Below, in pieces: positions 8,130 to 17,912 of a stretch of DNA of 64,000 bases (positions within the stretch are counted from its first letter, which is position 1; every line of letters begins with the position of its first letter). The stretch is from Pedobacter sp. Leaf216 (GTDB lineage: Bacteria > Bacteroidota > Bacteroidia > Sphingobacteriales > Sphingobacteriaceae): contig NZ_LMKM01000007.1 of NCBI RefSeq assembly GCF_001421515.1, positions 272,952-336,951 on the forward strand, in the 5' to 3' direction. The position numbers and the translations under genes were made by a program. The notes below the pieces were generated by a model. It had not been told where the DNA came from. It made no database searches and saw only the letters and a program-made list of their open reading frames with translations.

Positions 8130-8714
8130 GTGACAAAAAAAATACTCAGTTTTGAGGAAATTTTAAAAGGCTGTGTAAAAAACGACAATAGCTGTAAAGA
8201 AATGATGTATAAATCATTTTATGGCTATTTAATGGGCATTATTTTAAGGTATACAAAAAATACATCAGACAGCGAAGAGCTTGTAAATGATAGCTTTATC
8301 AAGATTTTTAAACATGTTGGCGGATTTAAACCACCAAAAAACCCCGAAGAACTACAGCGATCTTTTAAAGGGTGGATTGCCCAGATTGCTTCGCGGACTG
8401 CAATTGACAAAATAAGAAGTTCGAAGGCCCAGTTTTATGTAGATGATCTTGCAGAAAGTGAACATCCGGTTACGCAGGTTTCTGTTGCATCCGAACTTCA
8501 TGTTAACGATATTTTAAATTTATTAAATCACCTGCCAGATACACAGCGACTGGTATTTAACTTATATGAAATTGAAGGCTTTGCCCATGATGAAATTTCG
8601 AAAATGTTGAACATTCCAGAAAGTTCGAGCAGGGTATATCTTACCCGCTCTAAAAATAAGTTACGTACCCTTTACCTAAATACCATGGTTAATTCATACG
8701 AAAAAAATGGATAA
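8130..8714 (+). CDS. ECF-type RNA polymerase sigma factor
   Basis: 194 residues from a GTG start; the next in-frame ATG (MMYKSF) would remove the beginning of region 2. Region 2 spans about 20-95 (YTKNTSDSEELVNDSFIKIFKHVGGF and KGWIAQIASRTAIDKIR). Region 4 spans about 130-185, with DTQRLVFNLYEIEGFAHDEI and the recognition helix in PESSSRVYLTRSKNKLR. There is no region 1 or 3, as in extracytoplasmic-function sigma factors. It overlaps the next gene by 8 bp, so the two are translationally coupled, and that partner has the layout of an anti-sigma factor. Confidence 0.93.
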   Translation: MTKKILSFEEILKGCVKNDNSCKEMMYKSFYGYLMGIILRYTKNTSDSEELVNDSFIKIFKHVGGFKPPKNPEELQRSFKGWIAQIASRTAIDKIRSSKAQFYVDDLAESEHPVTQVSVASELHVNDILNLLNHLPDTQRLVFNLYEIEGFAHDEISKMLNIPESSSRVYLTRSKNKLRTLYLNTMVNSYEKNG

Positions 8715-9933
8715 GGAATTAATTGAGCACATCACAGCGCAACTCCAAAACCATGAGGAAACATACCCTAATGGTGCTTGGGAGCGCTTTTCGGAAAAAG
8801 AAAATAAAAAAAGAGGCATTACATACTGGCCTTTATGGGCTGCTGCTGCCTTAATTTTAATTTTTGGCGGTGTGTTTTTGACATTAAATAATGATAATTC
8901 TAAAAATGAAGTTGCAATATCCAAGCAAAAAACAAAAGATTCAGCTCAAAAAAATACGGATACTATTGTTCCATCGAAAAGTATTGCCCCGCCGTTAAAC
9001 ACTAATATCGGCAACCAAACTCCCGCTGAAACCAACTTAGCTTATAATAGCCCTAGCATAATCAATGAAAAGTTAAAACCATTATTGGAACAACAGAATA
9101 ATTATGCTTTAACGAATGCAACCGAAGGATTAGGGTTAATAAACAACAATTTGCTGGATAATACACTTTCTGGCAAAAATATTTCCGATTTAAAGTCGAA
9201 AGAGTTTGATATTTTAACTGAAAATAAAAAGCCTCAACCCAGTACACAAACTAATTTTGAAAAGCTTTTAGCCCAGGATAGTTACGCTAATCAACAAAAA
9301 CCTGCTGCCAAAACTATTGGAAACTCTAAATGGCAGCCTGATGTATATGTTGCTCCTGCAATGGGTAATGACAATAAGGTAACCATGAATTACGGTTTCT
9401 CATTATCATATGCCATTGCCAATAAATTATCGATAAGCTCTGGCGTATCATATGCTTCAATTAGTACAACCGAATCTTTAGATGCCTCTGCTCCACAAAC
9501 GCTATCAGGTAAAAATCTGGCTTCAGTTGATGCTAAAGTGCGTGGAATTAATATTCCATTGGAATTAAAATATAACATTAGTGATAAACTTTATACCAAT
9601 ATTGGGGTTTCGGCACTTGCTGTTTTAAATAACTCGCAACAAAACAGCTATATCATAAACCAGGTACAAAGTTTTTCTTCCCCGGCAATAAATGGCTATT
9701 CAGATTTTAAAACACTGATTGTAAAAGAAAAAACGGTTGAGCCGCAATCCGAAGCCAATATAGATCCTGATAAATACATCGGGTTTTACAATTTCTCTTT
9801 AGGTTACAAGCAAAAAATATCCAAAAAGAACAATATTGCTATCGAACCCTTTCTTCGCCTGCCGATGAAAACTTTCTCAAAAGAAAATCTTAACCTTACC
9901 AATGGCGGACTTCGTTTGAAGATAGATTTTTAG
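8707..9933 (+). CDS. Membrane-anchored anti-sigma-like protein with C-terminal beta-barrel-like domain
   Basis: 408 residues. The N-terminal ~42 residues are cytosolic and helical (MDKELIEHITAQLQNHEE, then GAWERF), one membrane helix follows (about 43-62, WPLWAAAALILIFGGVFLTL), then a long Asn/Gln/Ser-rich linker. The last ~190 residues, from WQPDVYVAPAMG, alternate strands like outer-membrane beta-barrel (PorT-like) domains and end in LRLKIDF. The 8-bp overlap with the sigma factor and the short N-terminal domain suggest anti-sigma function; no zinc-binding HxxxCxxC motif is visible. Joining an inner-membrane helix to a barrel-type domain in one chain is unusual. The linker could cross the periplasm, or the barrel-like domain could be periplasmic. 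Confidence 0.7.
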   Translation: MDKELIEHITAQLQNHEETYPNGAWERFSEKENKKRGITYWPLWAAAALILIFGGVFLTLNNDNSKNEVAISKQKTKDSAQKNTDTIVPSKSIAPPLNTNIGNQTPAETNLAYNSPSIINEKLKPLLEQQNNYALTNATEGLGLINNNLLDNTLSGKNISDLKSKEFDILTENKKPQPSTQTNFEKLLAQDSYANQQKPAAKTIGNSKWQPDVYVAPAMGNDNKVTMNYGFSLSYAIANKLSISSGVSYASISTTESLDASAPQTLSGKNLASVDAKVRGINIPLELKYNISDKLYTNIGVSALAVLNNSQQNSYIINQVQSFSSPAINGYSDFKTLIVKEKTVEPQSEANIDPDKYIGFYNFSLGYKQKISKKNNIAIEPFLRLPMKTFSKENLNLTNGGLRLKIDF

Positions 9934-9956
9934 AAAAAAAACACTAAGATATTTAG

Positions 9957-9964
9957 TATATTTG
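9957..9964 (+). promoter_or_regulatory. -7 element TATATTTG upstream of the Uma2 gene
   Basis: Exact TAnnTTTG match, 11 bp before the ATG at 9976. No TTTG was found at the right distance upstream. The implied transcript would have almost no leader. Confidence 0.4.
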
Positions 9965-9975
9965 GGTAACGTTAT

Positions 9976-10605
9976 ATGAAAAATCTTAAGCCATACCCTA
10001 CAGAAGAAGAGTTACCCCCTGTTAAAACTGTTAATGAGGTAGATTTTTCTGCTCAACACAGTTATGCAGATTATATGCGTTTCGAGTTTAAAGATCGCTT
10101 AGAAATCATCAAAGGCTATCTTTTTAAGATGAGTTCTGCGCCATCCCGTATCCATCAAAAACTATCAGGAAGAATTTATGTGTCTATATATAATGCACTG
10201 AACGGTTGTAAATGTGAAGTGTATAGTGCCCCTTTTGATGTTCGATTGGCAAATAGATCTCTTAACGATAAAGAAGTTTTTACTGTAGTACAACCCGATA
10301 TTGTGGTAGTTTGCGATCAAAGCAAATTAGATAAACGTGGTTGCATCGGTGCGCCGGATATTGTGGTAGAAATTTTATCGCCAGGCTACAACAAGAAAGA
10401 ACTCGTAAATAAATATGAGGTTTATGAAGAAGCAGGTGTTAAAGAATACTGGATTGTAAGCCCTTCTGAAAAAACATTTTTCAGGTATATCCTTGATGTT
10501 AAAGGTAAATTTCAGCCTACAAAGCTTTTAACCGAAGGTGAAGTAGTAACCACACCAATTTTACCCGGATTTTCATTAGATCTGGAAGCGGTTTTTCAGG
10601 ATTAA
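9976..10605 (+). CDS. Uma2 family (DUF820) putative PD-(D/E)XK nuclease
   Basis: 209 residues. The core has QPDIVVV (about 111-117), then GAPDIVVEILSP (about 127-138), then NKYEVYEEAGVKEYWIVSP (about 145-163), which gives the Asp, Glu-x-(Leu) and downstream acidic/Lys pattern of the Uma2 restriction-endonuclease-like fold. RIHQKLSGRI precedes it. The family is abundant in cyanobacteria and scattered in Bacteroidetes; its biological role is unsettled, and nuclease activity is inferred from fold only. No methylase, helicase or antitoxin is adjacent, so there is no sign of a restriction or TA system. Confidence 0.88.
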   Translation: MKNLKPYPTEEELPPVKTVNEVDFSAQHSYADYMRFEFKDRLEIIKGYLFKMSSAPSRIHQKLSGRIYVSIYNALNGCKCEVYSAPFDVRLANRSLNDKEVFTVVQPDIVVVCDQSKLDKRGCIGAPDIVVEILSPGYNKKELVNKYEVYEEAGVKEYWIVSPSEKTFFRYILDVKGKFQPTKLLTEGEVVTTPILPGFSLDLEAVFQD

Positions 10606-10625
10606 TTAAAATACATTACATAAAA

Positions 10626-10665
10626 AAAGGAGTCAGGTTTAATAAAACCTGACTCCTTTAAAAGC
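10626..10665. terminator. Bidirectional terminator between Uma2 and the SlyD-like gene
   Basis: Perfect 15-bp arms (AAAGGAGTCAGGTTT and its complement) at 10626-10640 and 10645-10659 around AATA. The A-tract on the left becomes a T-tract on the minus strand, so it is a strong terminator for the minus-strand PPIase gene and a weaker one for Uma2. Confidence 0.93.
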
Positions 10666-10680
10666 TCTTTCTATTTATTA

Positions 10681-11187
10681 TTAGTGCCCTGAATGACCAT
10701 CAGCACCGTGTGCATGGCCATGAGCCAATTCATCCTGAGTAGCTTCGCGTACATTCAGAATTACACCACTAAACACTAAGTTTTTACCAGCCATCGGGTG
10801 GTTTAAATCTACAGAAATGGTTTCATCATGAACCGCAGTAACACCAGCTCTGAATTGGTTACCGTTATTATCCTGTAAAGGAATAACATCACCAACATTT
10901 GGCAATTCGCCACCAGCTTCGGTAAACATTGTTTTTGGAAGATCGGCAAATGCACCTGGATCGATGTCACCATAACCATCTGCAGCAGATAGTTCGAAGC
11001 CATATTCATCACCAGTTTTTAAACCGGTTAAATGTTCTTCAAATTTAGGCAACATCATGCCAACGCCATATAAAAATACTAAAGGATTTTCTTCATCAGC
11101 TTTTTCTACAAAAACTTGTTGTCCTTCTTCGTTAGTAGTATGCAATTCGTAAGTTAACGCTACTACAGAGTTTGGTGAAATATTCAT
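10681..11187 (-). CDS. slyD: FKBP-type peptidyl-prolyl isomerase, SlyD-like
   Basis: 168 residues. The FKBP core is split by an insert-in-flap domain as in SlyD: N-terminal VVALTYELHTTNEEGQ, FLYGVGMMLPKFEEHLTGLKTGDEYGF, then the IF domain with PAxGYG-like ADGYGDIDPGAF, then VDLNHPMAGKNLVF and a final strand. The C-terminal tail is rich in His and Gly (about 155-168, HGHAHGADGHSGH), shorter than in E. coli SlyD, and probably binds Ni or other metals. The protein is a cytosolic prolyl isomerase and chaperone. It lies 10 bp downstream of the DUF255 gene on the same strand, so the two probably share a transcript. Confidence 0.93.
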   Translation of the reverse strand: MNISPNSVVALTYELHTTNEEGQQVFVEKADEENPLVFLYGVGMMLPKFEEHLTGLKTGDEYGFELSAADGYGDIDPGAFADLPKTMFTEAGGELPNVGDVIPLQDNNGNQFRAGVTAVHDETISVDLNHPMAGKNLVFSGVILNVREATQDELAHGHAHGADGHSGH

Positions 11188-11197
11188 TTAAATTAAT

Positions 11198-13207
11198 TTA
11201 TTGTAAATACTCTAATGCGTCCTCAACAGTGTTAACCGGCAACTGGCATACTTTATTTCGGCAAATATAAACTTTTGTTTCGTTGCTTTGCTTACCTTTT
11301 AACAGCGGTAGGTTACTTTTTGTTCCACCCAATGTAATTTTGTTTGGAATGTAATGTCCGCTTAATTCTAATTTAATCACATCTGTTTCTAAACCGGTAA
11401 TGGCAATCTCGTTAATGCCGTAAATTTCATTTAGTAACTGGATGGCCCAGTTTGAGTAAGCGGAGCCATAACTTTTTATTTTTGGATGTACCGCAGCAAG
11501 CATTCCTGATGCTTTTTCCGCATAGTTTTCGTGATCAAAAAGTAAACCCATTTTTTTTAAATTTTGGGCCATTACAGAGTTGGAAGCAGGAATTACATTG
11601 TCCATCACTTCGTGTTTTCGGGCAATTAAATCTTCACTTTCGGCAGAGGTGTAGAAAAACATCGGTGAATCCGGATCAGTGAAATTAGCGATTACATAAT
11701 TTGCAAATAATTTGGCTTCTTCCAACCATTTTTCATCAAAATCATATTCGTATAATGCAATTAAAGCTTCGATAAAAAAGGCATAATCATCTAAAAAACC
11801 GGTAATAGATGCTTTTCCATTTTTATAGTTCCGGTATAGTCCTCTCTTTTCAGATTTTAGATTATTTAAAATAAAATTAGCTGCAGCAGCTGCCTTTTCA
11901 TAATATTGGTTGTGACTTAAAACTTGAGCAGCATCAGCCAGTGCTTTAATCATCATACCATTCCAGGCCGTTAAACATTTATCATCCAAACCTGGTCTAA
12001 CCCTTTTGCTTCGTTCAGCCATTAATTTTGCCTTGGCCGATTTAACTTTATCATAAAGTGTTTCAGGTTCCAAATTATATCTCGAGAGCAAATCGTCGTC
12101 ACTGATTGTTTTACGCAAAATATTGGTTTGTTCTTCTTCCCAGTTCCCATCTTCGGTAACGTTATAATATGCACCGATTAATTGAGCATCATCGCCTAAA
12201 ATCTGATCGAAAGCTGCTTTATCCCAAACATAAAACTTACCTTCAATGCCTTCGCTATCTGCATCCAATGCCGAGTAAAACAATCCATCCGCAGATGTCA
12301 TCTCTTCAAAAACCCAGTTAATGGTTTCAACAACAGTTTGTTTAAAAGAATCGAATTTAGTGCATTGATACGCTTCGGCATATAAACTGATTAATTGTGC
12401 GTTATCATACAGCATTTTTTCGAAATGAGGTACATGCCACTTGTCATCAACCGAATAACGGGCAAAGCCACCGCCAATCTGATCGTAAATGCCTCCCCTG
12501 CTCATTTCTTCCAAAGTGTGGCAAACAGCAGTGAAAACAGATTCATCATCCTTTAAAAAGCCATAACGTAATAAAAATACCCAATTATTAGGCAATGGAA
12601 ATTTTGGTGCACGGTTATATCCTCCGTAACCAATATCAAAATGGCGCTTCCATGGTGTTACAATTTCGGTTAAATGTGCATCAATATATTCTTCAGTAGC
12701 TACGGCTGGAATTATTTTTTCACTGTCGTTAATGCCTGAAGTTAACCTTTCGGCATATTGAATGGCTTTATCAGGTTCGTTTGCCCAAAGAGCAGCAACA
12801 TTTTCGAGGATGTTTATCCAATCATTTTTTCTAAAATAGGTTCCTCCGTAAATCGGACGCTGATCTGGCAAACAAATACAATTTAAGGGCCAGCCCCCGC
12901 TTCCGGTCATTAACTGTATGGCATACATATAAATCTGATCAATATCCGGACGCTCCTCCCGATCTACCTTTATACAGATAAAATGACGGTTCATCACCTC
13001 GGCCACTTCATGGTTTTCGAAACTTTCGCGCTCCATTACATGGCACCAATGGCAGGCCGAATAACCGATGCTCACCAATATCAATTTATTTTCAGCCTTT
13101 GCCTTTTCCAAAGCCTCAGTTCCCCATTCGCACCAATTAACGGGATTATGAGCATGTTGAAGAAGATATGGTGATGAAGCGTGGATTAAGTTATTGGTAT
13201 CAGACAT
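11198..13207 (-). CDS. DUF255 thioredoxin-like / glycosidase-fold protein (YyaL/SSP411 family)
   Basis: 669 residues, the normal family length. The N-terminal ~165 residues are a thioredoxin-like domain with [20 protein letters not shown] start, [11 protein letters not shown] with C52 and C55, the DREERPDID loop and [16 protein letters not shown]. The remainder is an alpha/alpha toroid of the six-hairpin glycosidase type, with [36 protein letters not shown] and [16 protein letters not shown]. Mammalian SPATA20 and bacterial YyaL share this build; the molecular function is unknown. No signal peptide is seen, so it is cytosolic. The promoter should lie upstream of 13207. Confidence 0.93.
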   Translation of the reverse strand: MSDTNNLIHASSPYLLQHAHNPVNWCEWGTEALEKAKAENKLILVSIGYSACHWCHVMERESFENHEVAEVMNRHFICIKVDREERPDIDQIYMYAIQLMTGSGGWPLNCICLPDQRPIYGGTYFRKNDWINILENVAALWANEPDKAIQYAERLTSGINDSEKIIPAVATEEYIDAHLTEIVTPWKRHFDIGYGGYNRAPKFPLPNNWVFLLRYGFLKDDESVFTAVCHTLEEMSRGGIYDQIGGGFARYSVDDKWHVPHFEKMLYDNAQLISLYAEAYQCTKFDSFKQTVVETINWVFEEMTSADGLFYSALDADSEGIEGKFYVWDKAAFDQILGDDAQLIGAYYNVTEDGNWEEEQTNILRKTISDDDLLSRYNLEPETLYDKVKSAKAKLMAERSKRVRPGLDDKCLTAWNGMMIKALADAAQVLSHNQYYEKAAAAANFILNNLKSEKRGLYRNYKNGKASITGFLDDYAFFIEALIALYEYDFDEKWLEEAKLFANYVIANFTDPDSPMFFYTSAESEDLIARKHEVMDNVIPASNSVMAQNLKKMGLLFDHENYAEKASGMLAAVHPKIKSYGSAYSNWAIQLLNEIYGINEIAITGLETDVIKLELSGHYIPNKITLGGTKSNLPLLKGKQSNETKVYICRNKVCQLPVNTVEDALEYLQ

Positions 13208-13336
13208 GGTGTTTAGTATATAAATGTAAGCCGGAAACAGAATTATAGTAAGGCGTAAATCTATTAATAATCTACAAACCTGTTTCGATTTAGTTTTTGT
13301 TTTTATACTTTAGTTGGAAATCTAAGCTTATAAAAA

Positions 13337-14434
13337 ATGAAAATTACCCATACCGAAATATACCGCTTTAGTATCCCAATGGAACCTTTTGTGATTGCAA
13401 CCGGAACCATGCATTTTGCCCAGAATGTATTGGTCAGGATTTATACCGACGCTGGTATCCACGGAACTGGAGAGTGCTCAGCTTTCCCGATGATTGTAGG
13501 TGAAACCCAGGAAACATGTATTGCGATGGCTAAAGATTTTGCAGCAATATTAAAAGGGAAAGATCCACTCGAAATTCCCGAGCGGATGAACGACTTATTG
13601 GGTTATGCAGACCATAACAATACCATTAAAAGTGCCTTTGATATGGCTTTATTTGATATTGCAGCAAAAAATGCAGAATTGCCATTATATAAATTCCTTG
13701 GAGGACAAAAGCGTACCATTGAGACCGATATGACCATCGGAATTGATACACCTGAAGGCATGGCCGCAACTGCATTGAAATACAAAAGCAAGGGTTGCAG
13801 GATTATTAAAATAAAGTTGGGCAAAAAGGTTCATGACGATATAGAAAGGGTAAAACACATCCGCGAAGCTGTAGGTGAAGAATTGATTTTACGTTTAGAT
13901 GCCAACCAGGGATGGAGTTTTGATGATGCTTTATTTGCTTTGGGCGAATTGGAAAAATACAACATTGAATTTTGCGAACAGCCTGTGCGGACCTGGTACG
14001 ATGATAAATTACCAGAGCTGAATGTAAACTCGCCAATTAAATTAATGGCCGATGAAAGCTGCTATAACCATCATGATGCCCGTAAACTGATCAATAGCCA
14101 GAGCACCACCTATTTAAACATTAAATTTTCGAAATCAGGAGGTATATTAGAAGCCCAAAAAATACACGAAGAAGCATTAAAGCATGGTGTAAAATGTATG
14201 ATTGGCAGTATGCTGGAAAGTCGGATTGCGCTAAGTGCCAACCTTCATTTTGCGCTGGCAAGTCCAAATGTAGAATTTTTCGACCTGGATACTGCATTAT
14301 TAGGGCATTTAGTAGATCCTGTAATTGGTGGCTTAACTTATAATGGCTACTTCCTTGATGTTCCTGATGAAATTGGCATAGGTGCCGAAGCAGATGAATT
14401 TTTCTTGGAGAAATGCGAAAGCTGGACGGTTTAA
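13337..14434 (+). CDS. Dipeptide epimerase (L-Ala-D/L-Glu epimerase-like), enolase superfamily
   Basis: 365 residues with the mandelate racemase/muconate lactonizing fold. The catalytic lysines sit in K158-I-K160 and at K266. Metal ligands are D188 (LRLDANQ), E214 (FCEQP) and D239 (ADES). The D316-L-D318 motif (FFDLDTAL), which binds the substrate amino group in B. subtilis YkfB-type epimerases, is present. These positions match the dipeptide epimerase subgroup, which recycles murein peptides by epimerising L-Ala-D-Glu. The specificity could be another dipeptide. The gene is alone and divergent from the DUF255 gene; a GH25 lysozyme lies nearby on the other strand. Confidence 0.88.
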   Translation: MKITHTEIYRFSIPMEPFVIATGTMHFAQNVLVRIYTDAGIHGTGECSAFPMIVGETQETCIAMAKDFAAILKGKDPLEIPERMNDLLGYADHNNTIKSAFDMALFDIAAKNAELPLYKFLGGQKRTIETDMTIGIDTPEGMAATALKYKSKGCRIIKIKLGKKVHDDIERVKHIREAVGEELILRLDANQGWSFDDALFALGELEKYNIEFCEQPVRTWYDDKLPELNVNSPIKLMADESCYNHHDARKLINSQSTTYLNIKFSKSGGILEAQKIHEEALKHGVKCMIGSMLESRIALSANLHFALASPNVEFFDLDTALLGHLVDPVIGGLTYNGYFLDVPDEIGIGAEADEFFLEKCESWTV

Positions 14435-14625
14435 TTTAACGAGTTGGGAGTTTGGGGTTTGGAATCGATCAACCGGTTTAAACAATTAAATGATTGTAAA
14501 AATCACAATAATAGATCCTAAAACAAATTCAGGATGACGCCACGAGGGTATATGACTAATAAAAAAGCCTTCTTGCAATGATGAAAAGGGTATAAATCAT
14601 GTAGAATCAACTAATAACCATTGAA

Positions 14626-15522
14626 TTAATGAACTAATAATCTATCCAACTCCAAACTATCGCCATTAAAAGCATTAAAATCAACCACATGCCCAATGCC
14701 GTTAATTTTGGCTTTATCAGAGTGTTGCCAAAACTTCCAGCGGCTATTATCCATGCGCAATTTTGGTTGATAATAATGGGCTATCCATAATGGATAATCA
14801 TCAAAATAATCAAGCAGATAATCTTCGTAAAACTTAAGTCCGGTGTAAACAATCGGCCTTACTTTCGTCTTTAGCTCAACATAATTCAAAAAATCAGACA
14901 ATTCTGCCCTCATTTTTAATGGAGAAACACCATCTAACGATTCAATATCAACAACCGGAGGTAAATCTCCTTTTTCTATATTAACCACCTGTAAAAAGAA
15001 TTTCGCCTGCGTTTTCCCGTCCTTTTTTGGTCTGAAGAAATGATATGCACCACAGATAATACCAACTTTTGGTGCTTCGCGCCAGTTCCGCTGAAAATAG
15101 GGATCAACCAGCATCAATCCTTCTGTAGCTTTAATAAAGGCAAAACGGATGCTCACCTCATCTTCTTTCATTTCTTTTACCTTTTGCCAGTTTATTTTAC
15201 CTTGATAATATGAAACATCAATGCCATGAATGCTATACTTTTTTGGAATTTTGATGTTAAAACTTTCATAAGTTCTATAATTTGGATCTTGCCCCCAATC
15301 TTTAACCCAGCGCCAGGTGGCAACAAAACTTCGTAATACGTAGCCGTAATAGAACGGAGAAAGCAAAATCAACAATAATCCGGCAATAACCAGTTTAAGC
15401 TGAACGGAGAGTACACTTTTCTTTTTTTTATTTGCAGCCGGTTTTCTGGTTACAGGTCTCCGAACGGCAGGTTTTCTGGCAACAGGCGTTTTATTTAATG
15501 GGGTTCTTTTCTCTGGCGGCAT
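14626..15522 (-). CDS. Glycoside hydrolase family 25 (lysozyme-like), membrane-anchored
   Basis: 298 residues from the ATG at 15522, which has GGAAA about 9 bases before it; a TTG 21 bp upstream has no ribosome site. Residues 1-40 are basic and proline-rich with a repeated (A/V/T)RKPA motif, then one membrane helix (LVIAGLLLILLSPFYYGYVL). The GH25 barrel follows: IHGIDVSYYQGKINW with the first catalytic Asp, FAFIKATEG, GAYHFFRP, and VVDIES with the Asp-x-Glu pair, then YTGLKFYEDYL and WIAHYYQP. The enzyme should cleave MurNAc-GlcNAc bonds on the periplasmic face. A cytosolic basic tail on a GH25 protein is uncommon but occurs in Bacteroidetes. Confidence 0.9.
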   Translation of the reverse strand: MPPEKRTPLNKTPVARKPAVRRPVTRKPAANKKKKSVLSVQLKLVIAGLLLILLSPFYYGYVLRSFVATWRWVKDWGQDPNYRTYESFNIKIPKKYSIHGIDVSYYQGKINWQKVKEMKEDEVSIRFAFIKATEGLMLVDPYFQRNWREAPKVGIICGAYHFFRPKKDGKTQAKFFLQVVNIEKGDLPPVVDIESLDGVSPLKMRAELSDFLNYVELKTKVRPIVYTGLKFYEDYLLDYFDDYPLWIAHYYQPKLRMDNSRWKFWQHSDKAKINGIGHVVDFNAFNGDSLELDRLLVH

Positions 15523-15664
15523 TTGATCGGTTTCCGGATGCAAATTTGTAAAAAATTACCCGATATTTTCTGCCGAACTTTTTTTAGTTTTTTAATGGAT
15601 ATTGAATTCAGATGATCAATTAATACATTACCTTTTACTATTTTTACGGCATCTAAAATAGCTA

Positions 15665-16912
15665 ATGTTCAAACTCATTTTTAATACCTACAAAAGCTCC
15701 TTTAGCGGGTTGAGCAGAGAAACCTGGCTGCTGAGTTTTGTGATAATGTTCAACAGATTCGGCAGTATGTCTGTACCCTTTATGGGTTTGTTTGTTACCC
15801 AAAGCTTACATAGATCGGTAACGGATGCAGGTTTAATCATTATTTTATTTGGAGTTGGCTCGGTACTTGGCTCGGCAACGGGCGGTAAATTAACCGATAT
15901 GATTGGCTTTCGCCCGGTACAGGTTTTATCATCCGTTGTAAGCGGCCTACTATTTATTTTATTTTCTACCCTTACTCATTTTTATAGTTTATGTGCCCTC
16001 GCAGTTGTGATTAGCTTTTTTTCTGAAGCTTTCCGCCCGGCTAATTTTACCGCAGTGGCACACTACGCCGCAGAAGGTACATTAACGCGATCGTACTCTT
16101 TAAACAGGTTAGCTACAAACATGGGCTGGTCTATAGGGATTAGTTTTGCAGGTATTATTGCTTCCATCAACTACAGGCTGCTTTTCGTGGTAGAAGGGGT
16201 GGTAAGTATTATTGTGGGTTTGTTAATCCTCTCATTTTTACCGCAAGTGAAAGGTTTTATTAAAAAAGCCAAAGAAACTGCACATAATATGGTTATTATG
16301 AAACCATGGAACGATGCTTTCTATGTAAAGTTTATTCTCCTCACCACCGTATTTATTACCTGTGCTTTTTTAATGTTCAGGATTGTACCCGTGTTTTTTA
16401 AACAAGAATGGCATATTGATGAATTTGCAATAGGTCTTATCATTGGCATCAACGGGGCCGTTATTGCCTTGTTTGAAATGGTGATGATCAATAAAATTGA
16501 AGCAAAAAGATCGCCCATATTTTTCATCATCATTGGTGCTATACTATTTTCCACTGCTTATCTCTTATTAAGTACCCCGCTAAGTTTTCATATTTTGATG
16601 GCAATACTAACTATTGTGGTTTTTACCTGCGGAGAAATGCTCACATTACCATTCATCAATACGATTGTAATTAGCAGAAGTAACGCACACAACAGGGGTT
16701 TATATGCCGCAGGATATACCTTAAGTTGGTCGTTTGCACAGCTGGCCGGGCCATATCTGGGATTTTTAGTGGCAGAAAACCTGGGTTACAATTGGCTTTG
16801 GATAGGAATTGCCTGCATGCTTTTACTGTGTGCCTGGGGATTTAATACACTAAATAAAAAGCAGGCTGAAATTTTGTTAGCAAAAAGCAAAGTTCAGCTG
16901 GAAACTGAATAA
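15665..16912 (+). CDS. Major facilitator superfamily (MFS) transporter
   Basis: 415 residues with about 12 hydrophobic helices. The loop between helices 2 and 3 carries GGKLTDMIGFRPVQV, the MFS motif A (GxLaDrxGrr). Two halves are joined by a basic central loop (LPQVKGFIKKAKETAHNM). The first half resembles the drug:proton antiporter group, so export of a small molecule is likely, but no substrate can be named. It begins with an ATG at 15665 and stands alone, 20 bp from the convergent GH43 gene. Confidence 0.9.
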   Translation: MFKLIFNTYKSSFSGLSRETWLLSFVIMFNRFGSMSVPFMGLFVTQSLHRSVTDAGLIIILFGVGSVLGSATGGKLTDMIGFRPVQVLSSVVSGLLFILFSTLTHFYSLCALAVVISFFSEAFRPANFTAVAHYAAEGTLTRSYSLNRLATNMGWSIGISFAGIIASINYRLLFVVEGVVSIIVGLLILSFLPQVKGFIKKAKETAHNMVIMKPWNDAFYVKFILLTTVFITCAFLMFRIVPVFFKQEWHIDEFAIGLIIGINGAVIALFEMVMINKIEAKRSPIFFIIIGAILFSTAYLLLSTPLSFHILMAILTIVVFTCGEMLTLPFINTIVISRSNAHNRGLYAAGYTLSWSFAQLAGPYLGFLVAENLGYNWLWIGIACMLLLCAWGFNTLNKKQAEILLAKSKVQLETE

Positions 16913-16931
16913 ATTTCCAGCCGAACAGCAA

Positions 16932-17912
16932 TTATTTTACTTGTTGGGCTTTAACACCCTCATTTGTAATTTTTACCGGAAGAATATTCCCATTAGCATC
17001 AAAATTCATTTCATCAATACAGGTAACACGGTGGTTTCCATCAGTTTCCGTTAACGGGCGACGGTGGTAAACGATATAATATTTTCCTTTTTTCTCATTG
17101 ATAATTATAGAATGGTGACCTGCGCCGGTAGCAATTGCGGCATCTTGTTTTAAAATTTTACCCACTCTTTTAAATGGTCCAAAAGGTGAATCGCCAACAG
17201 CATAAGCTACAGAGTAATCCGGACCAGTCCAGCCGCCCTCGCTCCACATAAAATAGTATTTGCCATTTCTAATGAACATATATGGCCCTTCAACATAATT
17301 ATCAGGTGTAATTTCTTTAAAGGTTTTTCCATCTTCAAAAGGCACAAAACCATTAAAATCCTTATTTAATTTGGCGATGTTACAATGTTTCCAGCCTCCA
17401 TAAATTAAGTAATACTGACCATCTTTGTCTTTAAACACAAACTGATCAATCGGCTGTGCACCATTGTAAAACTTATCAACCAAAGGTTTCCCTAAATGGT
17501 CTTCATATGGTCCTTCCGGTTTATCAGCAACAGCAACGCCAATCCCTCCTACCTCATTATCGCTTTGAATATCATTTGCACCGAAAAACAGGTAATATTT
17601 TTTGTCTTTTTGTACTATTGCGGGTGCCCACATCGCTTTATTGGCCCATTTTACGGCTGCCGTATCTAAAATATGGGGATGTTTTTTCCATTTTACTAAA
17701 TCGTCAGACGAAAAGGCATCTAAAAACACCTGTTCCTTGTATTTTGCAGAATAAGTAGGATAAACCCAATATTTATTATTGAAAATGGCAGCATCGGGAT
17801 CTGCATACCAGCCGGGAAAGATTGGATTGCCAGATTGGTTAATCGTTTTAGTATCCTGAGCAAAAGAAGCAAGCCCTGATAAAAGTAAAAGTGAAGAGAA
17901 TAGGTATTTCAT
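16932..17912 (-). CDS. Glycoside hydrolase family 43 (secreted beta-xylosidase/arabinosidase-like)
   Basis: 326 residues. The signal peptide ends LASFAQ at about residue 19. The five-bladed propeller begins at GWYADPDAAIF, where D38 is the likely catalytic base. MWAPAIVQKDKKYYLFFGAN is typical of blade 2. QFVFKDKDGQYYLIYGGW has the second Asp (pKa modulator). VEGPYMFIRNGKYYFMWSEG carries the catalytic acid Glu. GHHSIIINEKKGKYYIVYHRR matches the last blade. Arabinoxylan or arabinan side chains are likely substrates. No SusC/SusD pair is nearby, so it is not in a clear polysaccharide locus. Confidence 0.93.
   Translation of the reverse strand: MKYLFSSLLLLSGLASFAQDTKTINQSGNPIFPGWYADPDAAIFNNKYWVYPTYSAKYKEQVFLDAFSSDDLVKWKKHPHILDTAAVKWANKAMWAPAIVQKDKKYYLFFGANDIQSDNEVGGIGVAVADKPEGPYEDHLGKPLVDKFYNGAQPIDQFVFKDKDGQYYLIYGGWKHCNIAKLNKDFNGFVPFEDGKTFKEITPDNYVEGPYMFIRNGKYYFMWSEGGWTGPDYSVAYAVGDSPFGPFKRVGKILKQDAAIATGAGHHSIIINEKKGKYYIVYHRRPLTETDGNHRVTCIDEMNFDANGNILPVKITNEGVKAQQVK

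Noticed and set aside
16897..16921. Hairpin GCTGGAAA / TTTCCAGC over the MFS stop codon
   Set aside because: No T-run follows on either strand, so I do not call it a terminator.
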